The notes: generated by a model from the letters alone, not told the origin. DNA of 64,000 nucleotides from a bacterium (GCA_905221375.1 CAJNCY010000001.1:124001-188000), one strand, 5' to 3'; shown: positions 25,618 through 35,551, counted from the first letter of the stretch. Translations and numbers: made by a program.

Positions 25618-26166
25618 ATGTCTAAAAAAGTATTATTTATCGTCGGATCACTACGTCAAGGTTCTTTCAACCACCAAATGGCTCTCGAAGCTGAGAAAGC
25701 ACTTGCTGGTAAAGCGGAAGTTAGCTACCTTGATTATTCAGCCCTTCCTCTCTTCAGCCAAGATTTGGAAGTTCCAACACATCCAGCTGTAGCTGCTGCT
25801 CGTGAAGCAGTTCTCACTGCGGATGCCATCTGGATCTTCTCTCCAGTCTACAACTTCTCTATCCCTGGAACAGTGAAAAACTTGCTTGATTGGCTATCTC
25901 GTGCCCTTGACTTATCTGATACACGTGGCGCTTCTGCTCTTCAAGACAAGTTTGTCACCGTATCATCTGTAGCCAATGCAGGTCACGATCAACTCTTCGC
26001 TATCTACAAGGATCTCTTGCCATTTATCCGTACACAAGTCGTTGGTGATTTCACTGCTGCACGTGTCAATGACTCTGCTTGGGCAGACGGAAAATTGGTT
26101 CTAGAAGAAACAGTACTAAACTCACTTGAAAAACAAGCTCAAGACTTGGTTAATGCGATCAAGTAA
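25618..26166 (+). CDS. NAD(P)H-dependent FMN reductase family protein
   Basis: A 182-residue flavodoxin-fold protein. The FMN phosphate loop is GSLRQGSFNHQ (residues 10-20), and SPVYNFSIPGTVKNLLDWLSR is the conserved flavin-binding region of the NADPH-dependent FMN reductase/azoreductase group. Likely reduces FMN, quinones or related oxidants. Start ATG 25618 has AAAAAGGAGA upstream; the longer frame from 25537 would run through the promoter. Monocistronic, with an operator-like palindrome at the promoter suggesting redox-responsive control. Confidence 0.88.
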   Translation: MSKKVLFIVGSLRQGSFNHQMALEAEKALAGKAEVSYLDYSALPLFSQDLEVPTHPAVAAAREAVLTADAIWIFSPVYNFSIPGTVKNLLDWLSRALDLSDTRGASALQDKFVTVSSVANAGHDQLFAIYKDLLPFIRTQVVGDFTAARVNDSAWADGKLVLEETVLNSLEKQAQDLVNAIK

Positions 26167-26180
26167 CTAACATAATAAAA

Positions 26181-26232
26181 GCGAACAAGACTACTTTTCT
26201 GACACTCAGAAGACTAGCTTGTTCGCTTTTTT
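26181..26232 (+). terminator. Terminator after the flavin reductase gene
   Basis: GCGAACAAG (26181-26189) / CTTGTTCGC (26218-26226) then TTTTTT. Confidence 0.92.
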
Positions 26233-26288
26233 CTCATTGATAAACTAAAATGTCTGATGATACATATTGTCCAATACAAAATATCTTT

Positions 26289-27017
26289 TCATACTTCCTT
26301 TACAAAAACCAATTCCTGTGGTTGGGACAGGTCTTCTCTGTAGGTAAATCCTGCAAAGCTTAAGCGACGAGCCTCCTCCACTGTTTGTACTTGATTTTCT
26401 ATCAGAGCTGTTAGGAAGGCACCACGCGCTTTCTTAGAAATGGTTGAATGAATCTTCAGCTGACCGCCCTTGTCCTCCATGAATTTGAAGGTCACCATCT
26501 TTTCTCTGATTTCCTTAGAAAATACAGTCTCAAACTCTGACGACAAGAGGGAGAAAATTAGATTCTCACCATTCACAGCTTCATCATAGACTGACTTCCA
26601 ATGGCTCTTCAAAGTCTTACCAGCGACTTTTAACTTCATCAAAAAGTCCAAACGGTGAGATGCGATAGGTGACAAGGCTGGAACCACACCGTACAAAGCC
26701 GAGGTAATGAAGACATGCTTTTCAAGATAGGCTTGTTCTGCCTCGGTCAAGTTATCTCGCTTGATATGGCGATACATGAGCCCATCAAAAAGTTTCAAGG
26801 CTGGATAGTGTTGAGCAGTTTGCCGTTTCAAATCTTGAATATTTTGAAATTCTTCCGCTGCTTTCTCAGCTGATACCTTGTAAAAACTCTCCAATTGATT
26901 AGCAGAATAGAGAGCCAAGGCATCCAGCACGGCCTGACTTTCTGGTTTTAAAGGAGCGGCTTCAATACTTGGCAAATCTGTGTTCATTTCTTTTGCTGTT
27001 GGGATTAAAATTTTCAT
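26289..27017 (-). CDS. yaaA: Peroxide stress protein YaaA (UPF0246/DUF328)
   Basis: A 242-residue protein of the YaaA family, with the characteristic KILIPTAKEM start, LYGVVPALSPIASHRLDF near residue 115, and the C-terminal FKFMEDKGGQLKIHSTISKKARG region. In E. coli YaaA lowers free iron during hydrogen peroxide stress and its fold binds DNA; a similar role in this peroxide-producing genus is plausible. Start ATG 27017; it stands downstream of a terminator (27063-27091) and so needs its own promoter. Confidence 0.9.
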   Translation of the reverse strand: MKILIPTAKEMNTDLPSIEAAPLKPESQAVLDALALYSANQLESFYKVSAEKAAEEFQNIQDLKRQTAQHYPALKLFDGLMYRHIKRDNLTEAEQAYLEKHVFITSALYGVVPALSPIASHRLDFLMKLKVAGKTLKSHWKSVYDEAVNGENLIFSLLSSEFETVFSKEIREKMVTFKFMEDKGGQLKIHSTISKKARGAFLTALIENQVQTVEEARRLSFAGFTYREDLSQPQELVFVKEV

Positions 27018-27062
27018 ATTGATAGTGTAGCATATTTTTTAGCCACAACCAAGAAATTCATC

Positions 27063-27091
27063 TGAAAAACCTCGGTTTGACCGAGGTTTCT
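27063..27091 (-). terminator. Terminator after the 54-residue membrane ORF
   Basis: AAACCTCGG (27066-27074) / CCGAGGTTT (27081-27089), loop TTTGA; T-run on the minus strand. Confidence 0.85.
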
Positions 27092-27095
27092 CTGT

Positions 27096-27260
27096 TTATT
27101 TCGGCCATCCTAACCAGATAGCCACGAGAACAAGGGCTGTGCCAGTTAAGCTTGTTAAGATAGATAAGAATTTATCTTTTTTCTCCTTGAACTGAAAAAC
27201 ACCTATCTTCAAAGCAAACAAGCCAAGTAGCATTGAAGCAAGCATCACATAAAAACCCAT
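27096..27260 (-). CDS. Small two-helix membrane protein of unknown function
   Basis: A 54-codon ORF. GGAGG lies eight bases before the ATG. Predicted sequence has a hydrophobic N-terminal helix (MGFYVMLASMLLGLFALKIG), a short basic loop (KEKKDK) and a second helix ending LVAIWLGWPK. The order helix, cytoplasmic-type basic loop, helix suggests a small hairpin membrane protein. It sits just downstream of a larger membrane-protein gene on the same strand and is followed by a strong terminator. I do not recognise a family. Confidence 0.75.
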   Translation of the reverse strand: MGFYVMLASMLLGLFALKIGVFQFKEKKDKFLSILTSLTGTALVLVAIWLGWPK

Positions 27261-27326
27261 TTGTGTGTCCTCCATTAGTCTTTAAATTCCCTTATTATAA
27301 CTTATACCTTCTAAATAAAGCTGTCT

Positions 27327-28922
27327 TTACTGCACTTTAAAGGTCTTGAGATAATTGTCTTTTCCTACTTGACCCTCGAAGATTTTCCCATTTTCGAGGT
27401 AAGGCAGGTCATCTGATACAGAGGCCTTAACCTTGTAAATCTTACCATCAACTTTAAAGAAGTAGACGGTGTCTCCCTTGATTACAGCTGATTTGAGATC
27501 TGCTACCACACCCTTGATGCTTTCTGTTGTTGCATTATCAATCTCAAGATCATTTTTATTGGCATACTTGCTGAGCAGTTCTTCCACTGTAGTGGCTACG
27601 ATAACGTTTTGGTACTCAACTGCATCCACCAAAGCATACTCTTTGACCAAGCCAGCATTGTCCTTCAAGCCCATGATGTAGAGAGGTTTATCATTGAGGT
27701 TGATGAGAATTGGGAAGGTTGCCTTGTAAGATTTCTCCTGGACAGCACCTTCTGCTGATTCACGGGCTGATTCTTCGGTCGCAGAAGCCAAGCTGTACTT
27801 AGTGATTTCTCCTGTTCGCATATTCTCAAGGATGAAACCAAGATTACTTTCATCTGCATTAGCCGACGTCACACCTGTATAGAGGTAAATGTCATTGCCG
27901 ATAGACAAGTAATTATAACCTTTGGTAGTCTGAGTCACATTTTTCTTGGAAATCATGGCATTCCAGAAACCATCCTTGTACTTGCCGTTATAATTGATTT
28001 GCTCGATGGTTTCCTCAGCTGGATAAACTCTGTCCACCCATTCTGGAACATCTGCCAAGCTGTATTCTTTGGTTTCTCCATTTGTGGCATCCAAGATAAT
28101 GACTGAAACAGGACGAGGAACCGCCAGTCCAAACTGCTTTTGGTAAACTGTTGCCACATAGAAAGGATTGCCCTCATCGTCCACCTCGAAAGATGGAGTT
28201 TTGAAGATTTTGGTTGGGTACTTAAAGCGCAGGTGGCGTTTGACATCACGGTTAAAATACTCCGAGTCCGAATACTTGATTGGTGTCTTCAAGTCCACCA
28301 AATCCGCATTTCCAGTTACCATGTCCACCTTGATATACTCACCGATTCCCTTAGCTTGATTGTTAAACCATTTGATAGGGTCTGCGTATTCTAGTGGCGT
28401 AACTCGATAAGGTTTCCCATCAATCGTTAGTTGAGTATAGGTGTCTGCCGCTACGTACTGCGACACCTTATCCGTTAGGGAACCTAAGTAGCGGTCTCCA
28501 ATTTTTTCAGCAGTACTTCTATCCAAAATAGGAACCTTACTGGTGTCACTCTTAGGAAATTCAGTGAAGTCTTTTTCCGTAACCGTGACTACATTGGCAT
28601 AATTTTTAGCCTGAAAAATGCTGGAAGTCACCAAGGAAACCAAAGCTGCCAGAAGCAAAATTCCTCCAATAGAAGCTACAAGAACTTTACCTAAACGATT
28701 GATTTTGAAACCCTCAAGATTTAAGGCAGCTTCCGCCTTGCCGTGGCGCACATGAACCGTTTTGACAAGGTTTATCCCCTTGCCAAAGCCAAATAAGACT
28801 GCCACAACCAACAAATGCCCACAGAGGAAAAAGAGAAATTCCCAGCTGGTCAGGTTAAGAGGCGGTAAAAAGATATACCAGGTCGTTGCGATAAAAATAA
28901 GTTCAAAGATTATCCGTTTCAT
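27327..28922 (-). CDS. Large conserved membrane protein of unknown function
   Basis: A 531-residue protein. Two hydrophobic segments near residues 5-45 and one near 85-103 are followed by a long extracytoplasmic region of about 420 residues without membrane segments. This region contains PepSY-like patterns (IGEYIKVDMVTGNADLV, GEITKYSLASATEE) but I cannot assign a family with certainty. Start ATG 28922 has GGAGG upstream; it lies 11 bp after the deformylase-like gene and is probably in one transcript with it and the 54-residue ORF. Confidence 0.75.
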   Translation of the reverse strand: MKRIIFELIFIATTWYIFLPPLNLTSWEFLFFLCGHLLVVAVLFGFGKGINLVKTVHVRHGKAEAALNLEGFKINRLGKVLVASIGGILLLAALVSLVTSSIFQAKNYANVVTVTEKDFTEFPKSDTSKVPILDRSTAEKIGDRYLGSLTDKVSQYVAADTYTQLTIDGKPYRVTPLEYADPIKWFNNQAKGIGEYIKVDMVTGNADLVDLKTPIKYSDSEYFNRDVKRHLRFKYPTKIFKTPSFEVDDEGNPFYVATVYQKQFGLAVPRPVSVIILDATNGETKEYSLADVPEWVDRVYPAEETIEQINYNGKYKDGFWNAMISKKNVTQTTKGYNYLSIGNDIYLYTGVTSANADESNLGFILENMRTGEITKYSLASATEESARESAEGAVQEKSYKATFPILINLNDKPLYIMGLKDNAGLVKEYALVDAVEYQNVIVATTVEELLSKYANKNDLEIDNATTESIKGVVADLKSAVIKGDTVYFFKVDGKIYKVKASVSDDLPYLENGKIFEGQVGKDNYLKTFKVQ

Positions 28923-28933
28923 TTGCTGTCCTC

Positions 28934-29344
28934 CTAAATGATTCGTCCTTCCAAGTGATCCAGTTCATGCTGGCAAATCTGAGCTGGGAAGCCTGTCAAG
29001 GTAATGGTCTGTTCCTGCCACTTGCTGTCACGATAAGCAACCCTTATGGTTTCATAACGCTTAGTTGATCTCACACCTACCAAGGACAAACAGCCTTCTT
29101 CTGCCTCATAAGGTCCTTCAAATGACAGGAGCACTGGGTTAAACATGACCACGGGAACCAAGCCAAGATTAAAAATAATCACGCGCTTCTGCACCCCAAT
29201 CATATTGGCAGCTAGACTGACACAAGTCTCACGATTTGCTAAGAGTGTATCCTGCAAATCTCTGGCAAGATACAGATCATCCTGACTTGCCAGCTGAGAT
29301 ACCTGAGATAAAAATAAGATATCCTTCACAATTTTCTTTTCCAC
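28934..29344 (-). CDS. Peptide deformylase-like protein, short form
   Basis: A 136-residue member of the deformylase family, much shorter than the main streptococcal enzyme of about 200 residues. The metal motifs are present: EGCLS (Cys ligand) and QHELDH (HExxH). Motif I, normally GxGLAAPQ, here reads CVSLAANM, so the catalytic Gln is replaced by Met. Pneumococcus also has a second, dispensable deformylase copy; a reduced or altered activity is inferred. Start is GTG at 29344, with AGGAG nine bases upstream. Confidence 0.8.
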   Translation of the reverse strand: MEKKIVKDILFLSQVSQLASQDDLYLARDLQDTLLANRETCVSLAANMIGVQKRVIIFNLGLVPVVMFNPVLLSFEGPYEAEEGCLSLVGVRSTKRYETIRVAYRDSKWQEQTITLTGFPAQICQHELDHLEGRII

Positions 29345-29432
29345 TTCCTCACACTCCTCTTACTTTTTACTATATTATAGCAATTATAGCACAAAAGCCG
29401 ATAACTGCAAGCCCTTTCCCTCAACTGTAGCA

Positions 29433-29457
29433 AAAAGCCATCCGAAGATGACTTTTT
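29433..29457 (-). terminator. Terminator after caxP
   Basis: AAGTCATC-TTCG-GATGGCTT hairpin on the minus strand (29435-29455) followed by TTTTT, adjacent to the caxP stop. Confidence 0.88.
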
Positions 29458-32154
29458 TTAAATCGCATTCTTGTCAAAACCGAGTTTGCGTTGAATAAAC
29501 TTAACAATTTCGACGATAATAATCATTGAGAAACTTCCGCCCATAACAATTCCCCATTGTGACAAGTCTAGTTTGGTTACGTGGAAGATTCCTTCAAGCG
29601 GTTCTACGACAATTGTTGCCATGAGAAGGATGAAGGATACCAAGATGGACCAGTTGAAGGTCTTAGACTTGAATGGACCAACTGTCAAGATAGATTGGTA
29701 TACAGACTTGACATTATAAGCATGGAAGAGCTGAATCAAACCAAGGGTTGCAAAGGCCATAGTAAGGGCATCTGCGTGAATGGCATGATTGTCACCCACG
29801 TGAACCGGGTAAATAAGGGCAAGACCATAAACACTCATAACAATAGCTGCTTGGAGTACACCTTGATAGATGATGGAACTCAAAACACCACCTGAGAAGA
29901 AGCTTGCCTTACGTCCACGTGGCTTATGGTTCATGACACCAGGCTCAGCAGGTTCAACACCTAGTGCAATTGCTGGGAAAGTATCGGTTACCAAGTTGAT
30001 CCACAAAAGATGAACTGGCTGTAAGACATCCCAACCAAACAAGGTTGATAGGAAGATGGTTAATACTTCAGCAGTATTGGCAGAAAGTAGGTACTGAATA
30101 GTCTTTTGAATATTTGAGAAGACCTTACGTCCTTCTTCAACTGCAACGATGATAGTCGCAAAGTTATCATCTGCAAGAATCATGTCAGAAGCCCCCTTAG
30201 AAACCTCTGTACCAGTGATTCCCATACCGATACCGATGTCTGCTGTTTTCAGAGCTGGCGCATCATTGACACCGTCACCTGTCATGGCAACGACTTTGCC
30301 TTGTTTTTGCCAAGCCTTGACGATACGAACCTTGTGTTCTGGAGACACACGGGCATAAACAGAGTATTGACCAACTACTTTTTCAAAGTCTTCATCTGAT
30401 AGTTCATTGAGTTCAGCACCAGTTAAAACGTGGCCTTCTGTATCGTTTGCATCAATGATTCCCAAACGTTTGGCAATCGCTTCTGCAGTATCTTGGTGGT
30501 CACCTGTAATCATAATTGGACGAATTCCAGCTTCCTTAGCCACATGAACAGCCTCAGCAGCTTCCGGACGTTCGGGGTCAATCATTCCAATCAAACCAGT
30601 AAAGATTAAATCATTTTCAAGCTCTTCAGAAGTGAGATTTTCTGGAATGCTGTCAATAATCTTATAAGCACCTGCAAGGACACGCAAGGCTTGGTGAGCC
30701 ATTTCAGAGTTGTTTGTGTGAATGAGGTTTGTAACCTTCTCATCAATCGGAGCAATATCCCCAGCCTTATCACGAAGAACACAACGTTTCAAGAGTTGGT
30801 CTGGCGCACCTTTAACAGCTACGAGGAATCGTCCATCTGCAAGTGGATGAACTGTTGACATGAGCTTACGTTCAGAATCAAATGGCAATTCAGCTACACG
30901 AGGATATTTCTCTAAGAAACCTTTAACATCGTAGCCCTTGTCCAAGGCATATTGGATAAAGGCTGTTTCTGTTGGGTCACCAATCAGGTTGCCTTCCACA
31001 TCGATTTTTGTATCATTGGCCAAGACAACTGAACGAAGTAGGGGCATTTCAAGACCTAGTTCAATATCATCAGCTGAGTCATGTAGGACTGCATCGTAGA
31101 AGACTTTTTCGACTGTCATCTTGTTCATAGTCAGCGTACCAGTCTTATCAGAAGCGATGATTTCAGTTGAACCAAGTGTTTCTACTGCTGGTAACTTACG
31201 AACAATAGAGTTTCGTTTGGCCAAAACTTGAGTACCGAGGGCAAGAACGATGGTTACGATAGCTGGGAGACCTTCTGGAATGGCTGCAACAGCAAGCGCA
31301 ACAGAGGTCATCAACTCACCAAGTGGATTTTTGCCTTGAATGAAAACACCAACTACAAAAGTAACAAGGGCAATGACCAAGATAGCATAGGTCAAGACCT
31401 TAGAAAGGTTGTTCAAGTTTTGTTTGAGTGGTGTATCCGTCTCATCCGCATCTTGGAGCATGCCAGCGATATGACCAACTTCCGTGTACATCCCTGTATT
31501 GACAACAACACCAAGACCACGACCATAGGTCACGTTTGAGTTTTGGAAGGCCATATTGACACGGTCACCAATACCAGCATCTGCAGCAAGCTCAACTGTC
31601 AAGTCTTTTTCGACTGGCACAGACTCACCTGTCAAGGCTGCTTCTTCAATTTTAAGAGAGTTGGCTTCTAGCAAACGAAGATCCGCTGGTACAACATCAC
31701 CTGCTTCAAGGGCAACAATATCACCTGGTACCAATTCTTTAGAATCAATCTCAGCCATATGCCCATCACGAAGAACGCGGGCAGCTGGACTAGACATGGA
31801 TTTGAGGGCTTCAATGGCTTCTTCTGCTTTTCCTTCTTGGTAAACACCAAAGGCAGCGTTGATGATTACCACGGCTAAGATGATAATGGCATCTGCGATA
31901 TCTTCCCCACCAGAAGTCACGACTGACAAGATTGCTGCCGCAACTAGGATGATAATCATCAAATCCTTAAATTGCTCGATGAATTTGACCAGGATTGATC
32001 GTTTCTCGCCTTCTTCGAGTTCATTGTGGCCAAATTCAGCAAGGCGCTTTTCCGCCTCACTTGATGACAAACCTTGCTCGGTCGCATCTACAGCATTCAA
32101 GACCTCTTCAGGACTCTGAGTGTAAAACGCTTGGCGTTTTTGTTCTTTTGACAT
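29458..32154 (-). CDS. caxP: Ca2+/Mn2+-exporting P-type ATPase (CaxP/MgtA)
   Basis: An 898-residue P2-type ATPase. TGESVP marks the actuator domain, PEGLPAIV the ion site in helix 4, DKTGTLTMN the phosphorylated Asp, and MTGDGVNDAPAL the hinge. The pneumococcal homologue exports calcium and is also described as a manganese exporter under a Mn-sensing riboswitch; that riboswitch is present here (32225-32345). The ATG at 32154 has AAGGAGGAG upstream; the longer frame to 32202 runs into the leader. Divergent from mntE. Confidence 0.93.
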   Translation of the reverse strand: MSKEQKRQAFYTQSPEEVLNAVDATEQGLSSSEAEKRLAEFGHNELEEGEKRSILVKFIEQFKDLMIIILVAAAILSVVTSGGEDIADAIIILAVVIINAAFGVYQEGKAEEAIEALKSMSSPAARVLRDGHMAEIDSKELVPGDIVALEAGDVVPADLRLLEANSLKIEEAALTGESVPVEKDLTVELAADAGIGDRVNMAFQNSNVTYGRGLGVVVNTGMYTEVGHIAGMLQDADETDTPLKQNLNNLSKVLTYAILVIALVTFVVGVFIQGKNPLGELMTSVALAVAAIPEGLPAIVTIVLALGTQVLAKRNSIVRKLPAVETLGSTEIIASDKTGTLTMNKMTVEKVFYDAVLHDSADDIELGLEMPLLRSVVLANDTKIDVEGNLIGDPTETAFIQYALDKGYDVKGFLEKYPRVAELPFDSERKLMSTVHPLADGRFLVAVKGAPDQLLKRCVLRDKAGDIAPIDEKVTNLIHTNNSEMAHQALRVLAGAYKIIDSIPENLTSEELENDLIFTGLIGMIDPERPEAAEAVHVAKEAGIRPIMITGDHQDTAEAIAKRLGIIDANDTEGHVLTGAELNELSDEDFEKVVGQYSVYARVSPEHKVRIVKAWQKQGKVVAMTGDGVNDAPALKTADIGIGMGITGTEVSKGASDMILADDNFATIIVAVEEGRKVFSNIQKTIQYLLSANTAEVLTIFLSTLFGWDVLQPVHLLWINLVTDTFPAIALGVEPAEPGVMNHKPRGRKASFFSGGVLSSIIYQGVLQAAIVMSVYGLALIYPVHVGDNHAIHADALTMAFATLGLIQLFHAYNVKSVYQSILTVGPFKSKTFNWSILVSFILLMATIVVEPLEGIFHVTKLDLSQWGIVMGGSFSMIIIVEIVKFIQRKLGFDKNAI

Positions 32155-32224
32155 GTGTCTCCTCCTTGACATTGTGTGCAAAACAGACTCTCTTTCTGTC
32201 ATATCTTTTCACGACAAACAAAAA

Positions 32225-32345
32225 GAGACCTGTTAATCATAACAAGTCTCGCTGTTTAAGATAGGGCCGGAAAGCATACTTTTCAGTATAAAATTCGGAA
32301 TGACGACACTATCACAGGTTTCTGCCAGCTACTCCCTTGAGTAGT
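32225..32345 (-). promoter_or_regulatory. yybP-ykoY manganese riboswitch with terminator
   Basis: Minus-strand leader of caxP. Near the 5' end CTACTCAAGGGAGTAG, then GTCGTCATTCC, CCGGCCCTATC and AACAGCGAGAC reproduce the conserved landmarks of the yybP-ykoY aptamer. It ends in an intrinsic terminator: GAGACTTGTTA pairs with TAACAGGTCTC (32225-32250), followed by TTTTTG. Mn2+ binding is expected to stop terminator formation and turn caxP on. TATAAT at 32349-32354 is the promoter's -10. Confidence 0.85.
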
Positions 32346-32395
32346 TCTATTATACCAAATTTTGAAAAGTTTTCAAAGAGTAAAAACTGACTCAT

Positions 32396-32424
32396 TTGAA
32401 TTTTCTCTTGAAAACCAGTATAAT
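32396..32424 (+). promoter_or_regulatory. mntE promoter
   Basis: TTGAAT (32396-32401), 17 bp, TATAAT (32419-32424). The transcript does not include the riboswitch, which faces the other way. Confidence 0.75.
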
Positions 32425-32457
32425 GGTAGAATGCTATGTGACTAGAAAGGAAGTTGA

Positions 32458-33642
32458 ATGAAGCAATCTATCTCAAATCTCAAGTTAGCTGAGCGTGGAG
32501 CCATTATCAGCATTTCAACCTATTTGATCTTGTCTGCAGCCAAATTAGCAACTGGGCACCTCCTCCATTCATCCAGTTTGGTGGCAGATGGTTTTAACAA
32601 CGTATCGGATATCATTGGAAATGTGGCCCTCTTGATTGGGATTCGAATGGCGCGCCAGCCTGCTGACCGAGACCACCGTTTTGGCCACTGGAAGATTGAG
32701 GATTTGGCTAGCTTAATCACTTCCATTATCATGTTCTATGTTGGTTTCGATGTACTTCGGGATACCATTCAGAAGATTCTCAGTCGTGAAGAAACAGTCA
32801 TTGACCCTCTGGGTGCAACTCTAGGAATTATGTCTGCAGCGATTATGTTTCTAGTCTATCTCTACAATACTGGCCTCAGTAAGAAATCCAACTCTAAGGC
32901 CCTGAAAGCAGCTGCAAAGGATAATCTTTCTGATGCTGTTACCTCACTTGGAACCACCATTGCCATCCTGGCTAGTAGTTTCAATTATCCCATTGTGGAT
33001 AAACTGGTTGCTATCATCATCACTTTCTTTATTTTGAAAACTGCCTATGATATCTTCATCGAGTCTTCCTTTAGTCTATCAGATGGCTTCGACGACCGCC
33101 TGCTTGAGGACTATCAAAAGGCCATCATGGAAATTCCCAAAATCAGCAAGGTCAAGTCGCAAAGAGGTCGCACCTACGGTAGCAACATCTACCTCGATAT
33201 TACGCTAGAAATGAATCCTGACTTGTCTGTTTTTGAGAGTCACGAGATTGCGGATCAGGTCGAGTCTATGCTGGAGGAACGTTTTGGTGTCTTTGATACC
33301 GATGTCCATATCGAGCCAGCACCTATACCTGAGGATGAGATTTTAGACAATGTCTACAAAAAATTGCTGATGCGTGAACAGTTGATTGACCAAGGAAATC
33401 AACTGGAAGAACTCTTGGCTGACGATTTTGTTTATATTCGCCAAAATGGAGAACAGATGGATAAAGAGGCCTATAAAGCCGAAAAAGACTTGAATTCTGC
33501 TATCAAGGATATTCAAATCACTTCCATCAGTCAAAAGACCAAACTCATCAGCTATGAGTTAGATGGTATCATCCACACCAGTATCTGGCGTCGCCACGAA
33601 ACTTGGCAAAATATCTTCCACCAGGAAACCAAAAAAGAATAG
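32458..33642 (+). CDS. mntE: Manganese efflux protein, cation diffusion facilitator family
   Basis: A 394-residue CDF transporter: about six membrane helices in residues 10-205, metal-site Asp and His in SLVADGFNNVSD and DHRFGHWKIED, a cytoplasmic ferredoxin-like domain, and an extra C-terminal domain of about 100 residues. The streptococcal homologue exports Mn2+. Start ATG 32458 with AAAGGAAG upstream. It is divergent from the other manganese-linked exporter caxP but is not downstream of the riboswitch. Confidence 0.92.
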   Translation: MKQSISNLKLAERGAIISISTYLILSAAKLATGHLLHSSSLVADGFNNVSDIIGNVALLIGIRMARQPADRDHRFGHWKIEDLASLITSIIMFYVGFDVLRDTIQKILSREETVIDPLGATLGIMSAAIMFLVYLYNTGLSKKSNSKALKAAAKDNLSDAVTSLGTTIAILASSFNYPIVDKLVAIIITFFILKTAYDIFIESSFSLSDGFDDRLLEDYQKAIMEIPKISKVKSQRGRTYGSNIYLDITLEMNPDLSVFESHEIADQVESMLEERFGVFDTDVHIEPAPIPEDEILDNVYKKLLMREQLIDQGNQLEELLADDFVYIRQNGEQMDKEAYKAEKDLNSAIKDIQITSISQKTKLISYELDGIIHTSIWRRHETWQNIFHQETKKE

Positions 33643-33643
33643 A

Positions 33644-33676
33644 GAAATCCTGTCCATGAGACGGGATTTTTCTATT
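33644..33676. terminator. Shared terminator of mntE and the ABC-F gene
   Basis: AAATCC-TGTC / GAC-GGGATTT stem with A- and T-rich flanks between the convergent genes. Confidence 0.7.
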
Positions 33677-33679
33677 CTT

Positions 33680-35551
33680 CTAGCTATCAAAGTCACTTAG
33701 ATACTCATAGCGTTCGTATTTTTCAAGGAGTGCTTCGTTTTTCTCATCTAGCTCTTTCTGAAGAGTAGCCAGTTTGCCAAAGTCAGAGCCGTTGGCCTGC
33801 ATCTCCTCTTCAATAGCAGCGATACGGTTTTCCAAGGATTCAATATCGCCTTCAATGCTTGCCCACTCCTGCTTTTCTTGGTAGGTCATGCGTTTCTTGT
33901 CTTCTCGAACCTTGACGACTTTTTCCTTTTCGGCTTTTTGCACTTGATTGGCCATATCTGTTTCAAAGGCCTTTTCATCAAGGTAGTCGGTGTAATGACC
34001 AAAGAAAGGACGAATCTTGCCATCCTCAAAAGCGAGAATCTTATTCGCTACCTTATCCAAGAAATAGCGGTCGTGACTAACTGTCAAGACAGGCCCTGCA
34101 AAGCCTTGCAAGAAATTCTCCAAAACTGTCAAAGTAGCAATATCTAGGTCATTTGTCGGTTCGTCCAAGAGAAGAACATTTGGCTTTTCCAAGAGCAATT
34201 TGAGGAGATAAAGACGTTTTTTCTCTCCCCCTGACAATTTCTCAATCAAGGTTCCATGCGTCGAACGTGGGAAAAGGAACTGCTCCAGCAACTCAGCGAT
34301 GGAAGTCATAGAACCACCACTGGTCTTGACCTCTTCTGCCACTTCCTGCAGGTAATTGATCACTCGCTTGCTTTCATCCAAGCCCTCAATTTGTTGAGAG
34401 AAATAGGCAATGCGAACAGTTTCCCCAATCACAACTTGACCTGCTGTCGGCTCAAGACTGCCTGCAATCAGATTGAGCAGGGTTGATTTCCCAACACCGT
34501 TGTCCCCAACAATTCCAATACGATCTTTAGCCTGCACCAAGAGATTAAAGTCTTGTAAAATGGGCTTATTCTCATAGGCAAAAGAAACATCCTGAAACTC
34601 GATGACCTTTTTCCCAATCCGACTGGTTTCAAAGTTCATAGTCAAGTCTGTCTCAGCACTACTGCCTGAAACCTCTTTCTTCAAGTCATGGAAACGATTG
34701 ATACGAGCCTGCTGCTTGGTCGCGCGCGCCTGCGGTTGTCTGCGCATCCAGGCCAATTCTTGCTTATAAAGTTGTTCCTTTTTGTGAAGAAGAGCTGCGT
34801 CACGCTCATCTTGTTCCGCCTTAAGACGAACATAGTCCTGGTAATTTCCCTGATACTCGGTCAAGCCTGCGCGATCCAATTCGAAAATCCGAGTTGACAA
34901 AGCGTCTAGGAAATAACGATCGTGGGTAATAAAAAGGACGGTCTTCTTAGAATTTTTCAAAAAGAGGGTCAGCCACTCGATAGTTGCAATATCCAAATGG
35001 TTGGTCGGTTCGTCCAGCAGCAAAAGGTCGTGGTTGCCAAGTAAGACTTGTGCCAACTGAACCCGTCTTCTTAGACCACCTGACAATTCTCCAACTGGAG
35101 TAGATAAGTCCTGAATACCCAACTTGCTAAGAACCGTCTTGACCTGACTCTCAATTTCCCATGCTTGGAGAGAGTCCATTTCAGCCATAACTCGTTCCAA
35201 ACGCGCCTGCTTGTCCTCACTGTAGTTGAGCATGATCAACTCATACTCACGAATGAGCTGAATTTCCTTGAGATCGCTAGATAGAACCGTATCCAAGACC
35301 GTCTTGTTATCATCAAAATCAGGATCTTGAGTCAAGTAACCAATCTGGTAATCATTCTTAGCTGAAAAAGGACTGACATCCCCATCAAAGCCAGAAACAC
35401 CAGAAAGAACATCCAAAAGGGTGGTCTTGCCCGTTCCATTGACACCGATCAGACCAATTCTGTCTAGGTCATGGATGATAAAGGAAATATCCTTAAAAAC
35501 GGTCTTGTCACCGACGGATTTACTTAGTTTTTCAACGATAAAATCACTCAT
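33680..35551 (-). CDS. ABC-F family ATPase (Uup-like)
   Basis: A 623-residue soluble protein with two ABC domains: Walker [10 protein letters not shown] and GDNGVGKST, signatures LSGGLRRRV and LSGGEKKRL, Walker B LLLLDEP and VLLLDEP. A charged interdomain linker at about 225-310 and a C-terminal coiled coil (about 540-620) are typical of Uup/ABC-F translation factors that act on the ribosome; no membrane partner is encoded nearby. Its ATG overlaps the cca stop (ATGA), making dapB-cca-ABC-F a coupled set. Confidence 0.9.
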   Translation of the reverse strand: MSDFIVEKLSKSVGDKTVFKDISFIIHDLDRIGLIGVNGTGKTTLLDVLSGVSGFDGDVSPFSAKNDYQIGYLTQDPDFDDNKTVLDTVLSSDLKEIQLIREYELIMLNYSEDKQARLERVMAEMDSLQAWEIESQVKTVLSKLGIQDLSTPVGELSGGLRRRVQLAQVLLGNHDLLLLDEPTNHLDIATIEWLTLFLKNSKKTVLFITHDRYFLDALSTRIFELDRAGLTEYQGNYQDYVRLKAEQDERDAALLHKKEQLYKQELAWMRRQPQARATKQQARINRFHDLKKEVSGSSAETDLTMNFETSRIGKKVIEFQDVSFAYENKPILQDFNLLVQAKDRIGIVGDNGVGKSTLLNLIAGSLEPTAGQVVIGETVRIAYFSQQIEGLDESKRVINYLQEVAEEVKTSGGSMTSIAELLEQFLFPRSTHGTLIEKLSGGEKKRLYLLKLLLEKPNVLLLDEPTNDLDIATLTVLENFLQGFAGPVLTVSHDRYFLDKVANKILAFEDGKIRPFFGHYTDYLDEKAFETDMANQVQKAEKEKVVKVREDKKRMTYQEKQEWASIEGDIESLENRIAAIEEEMQANGSDFGKLATLQKELDEKNEALLEKYERYEYLSDFDS

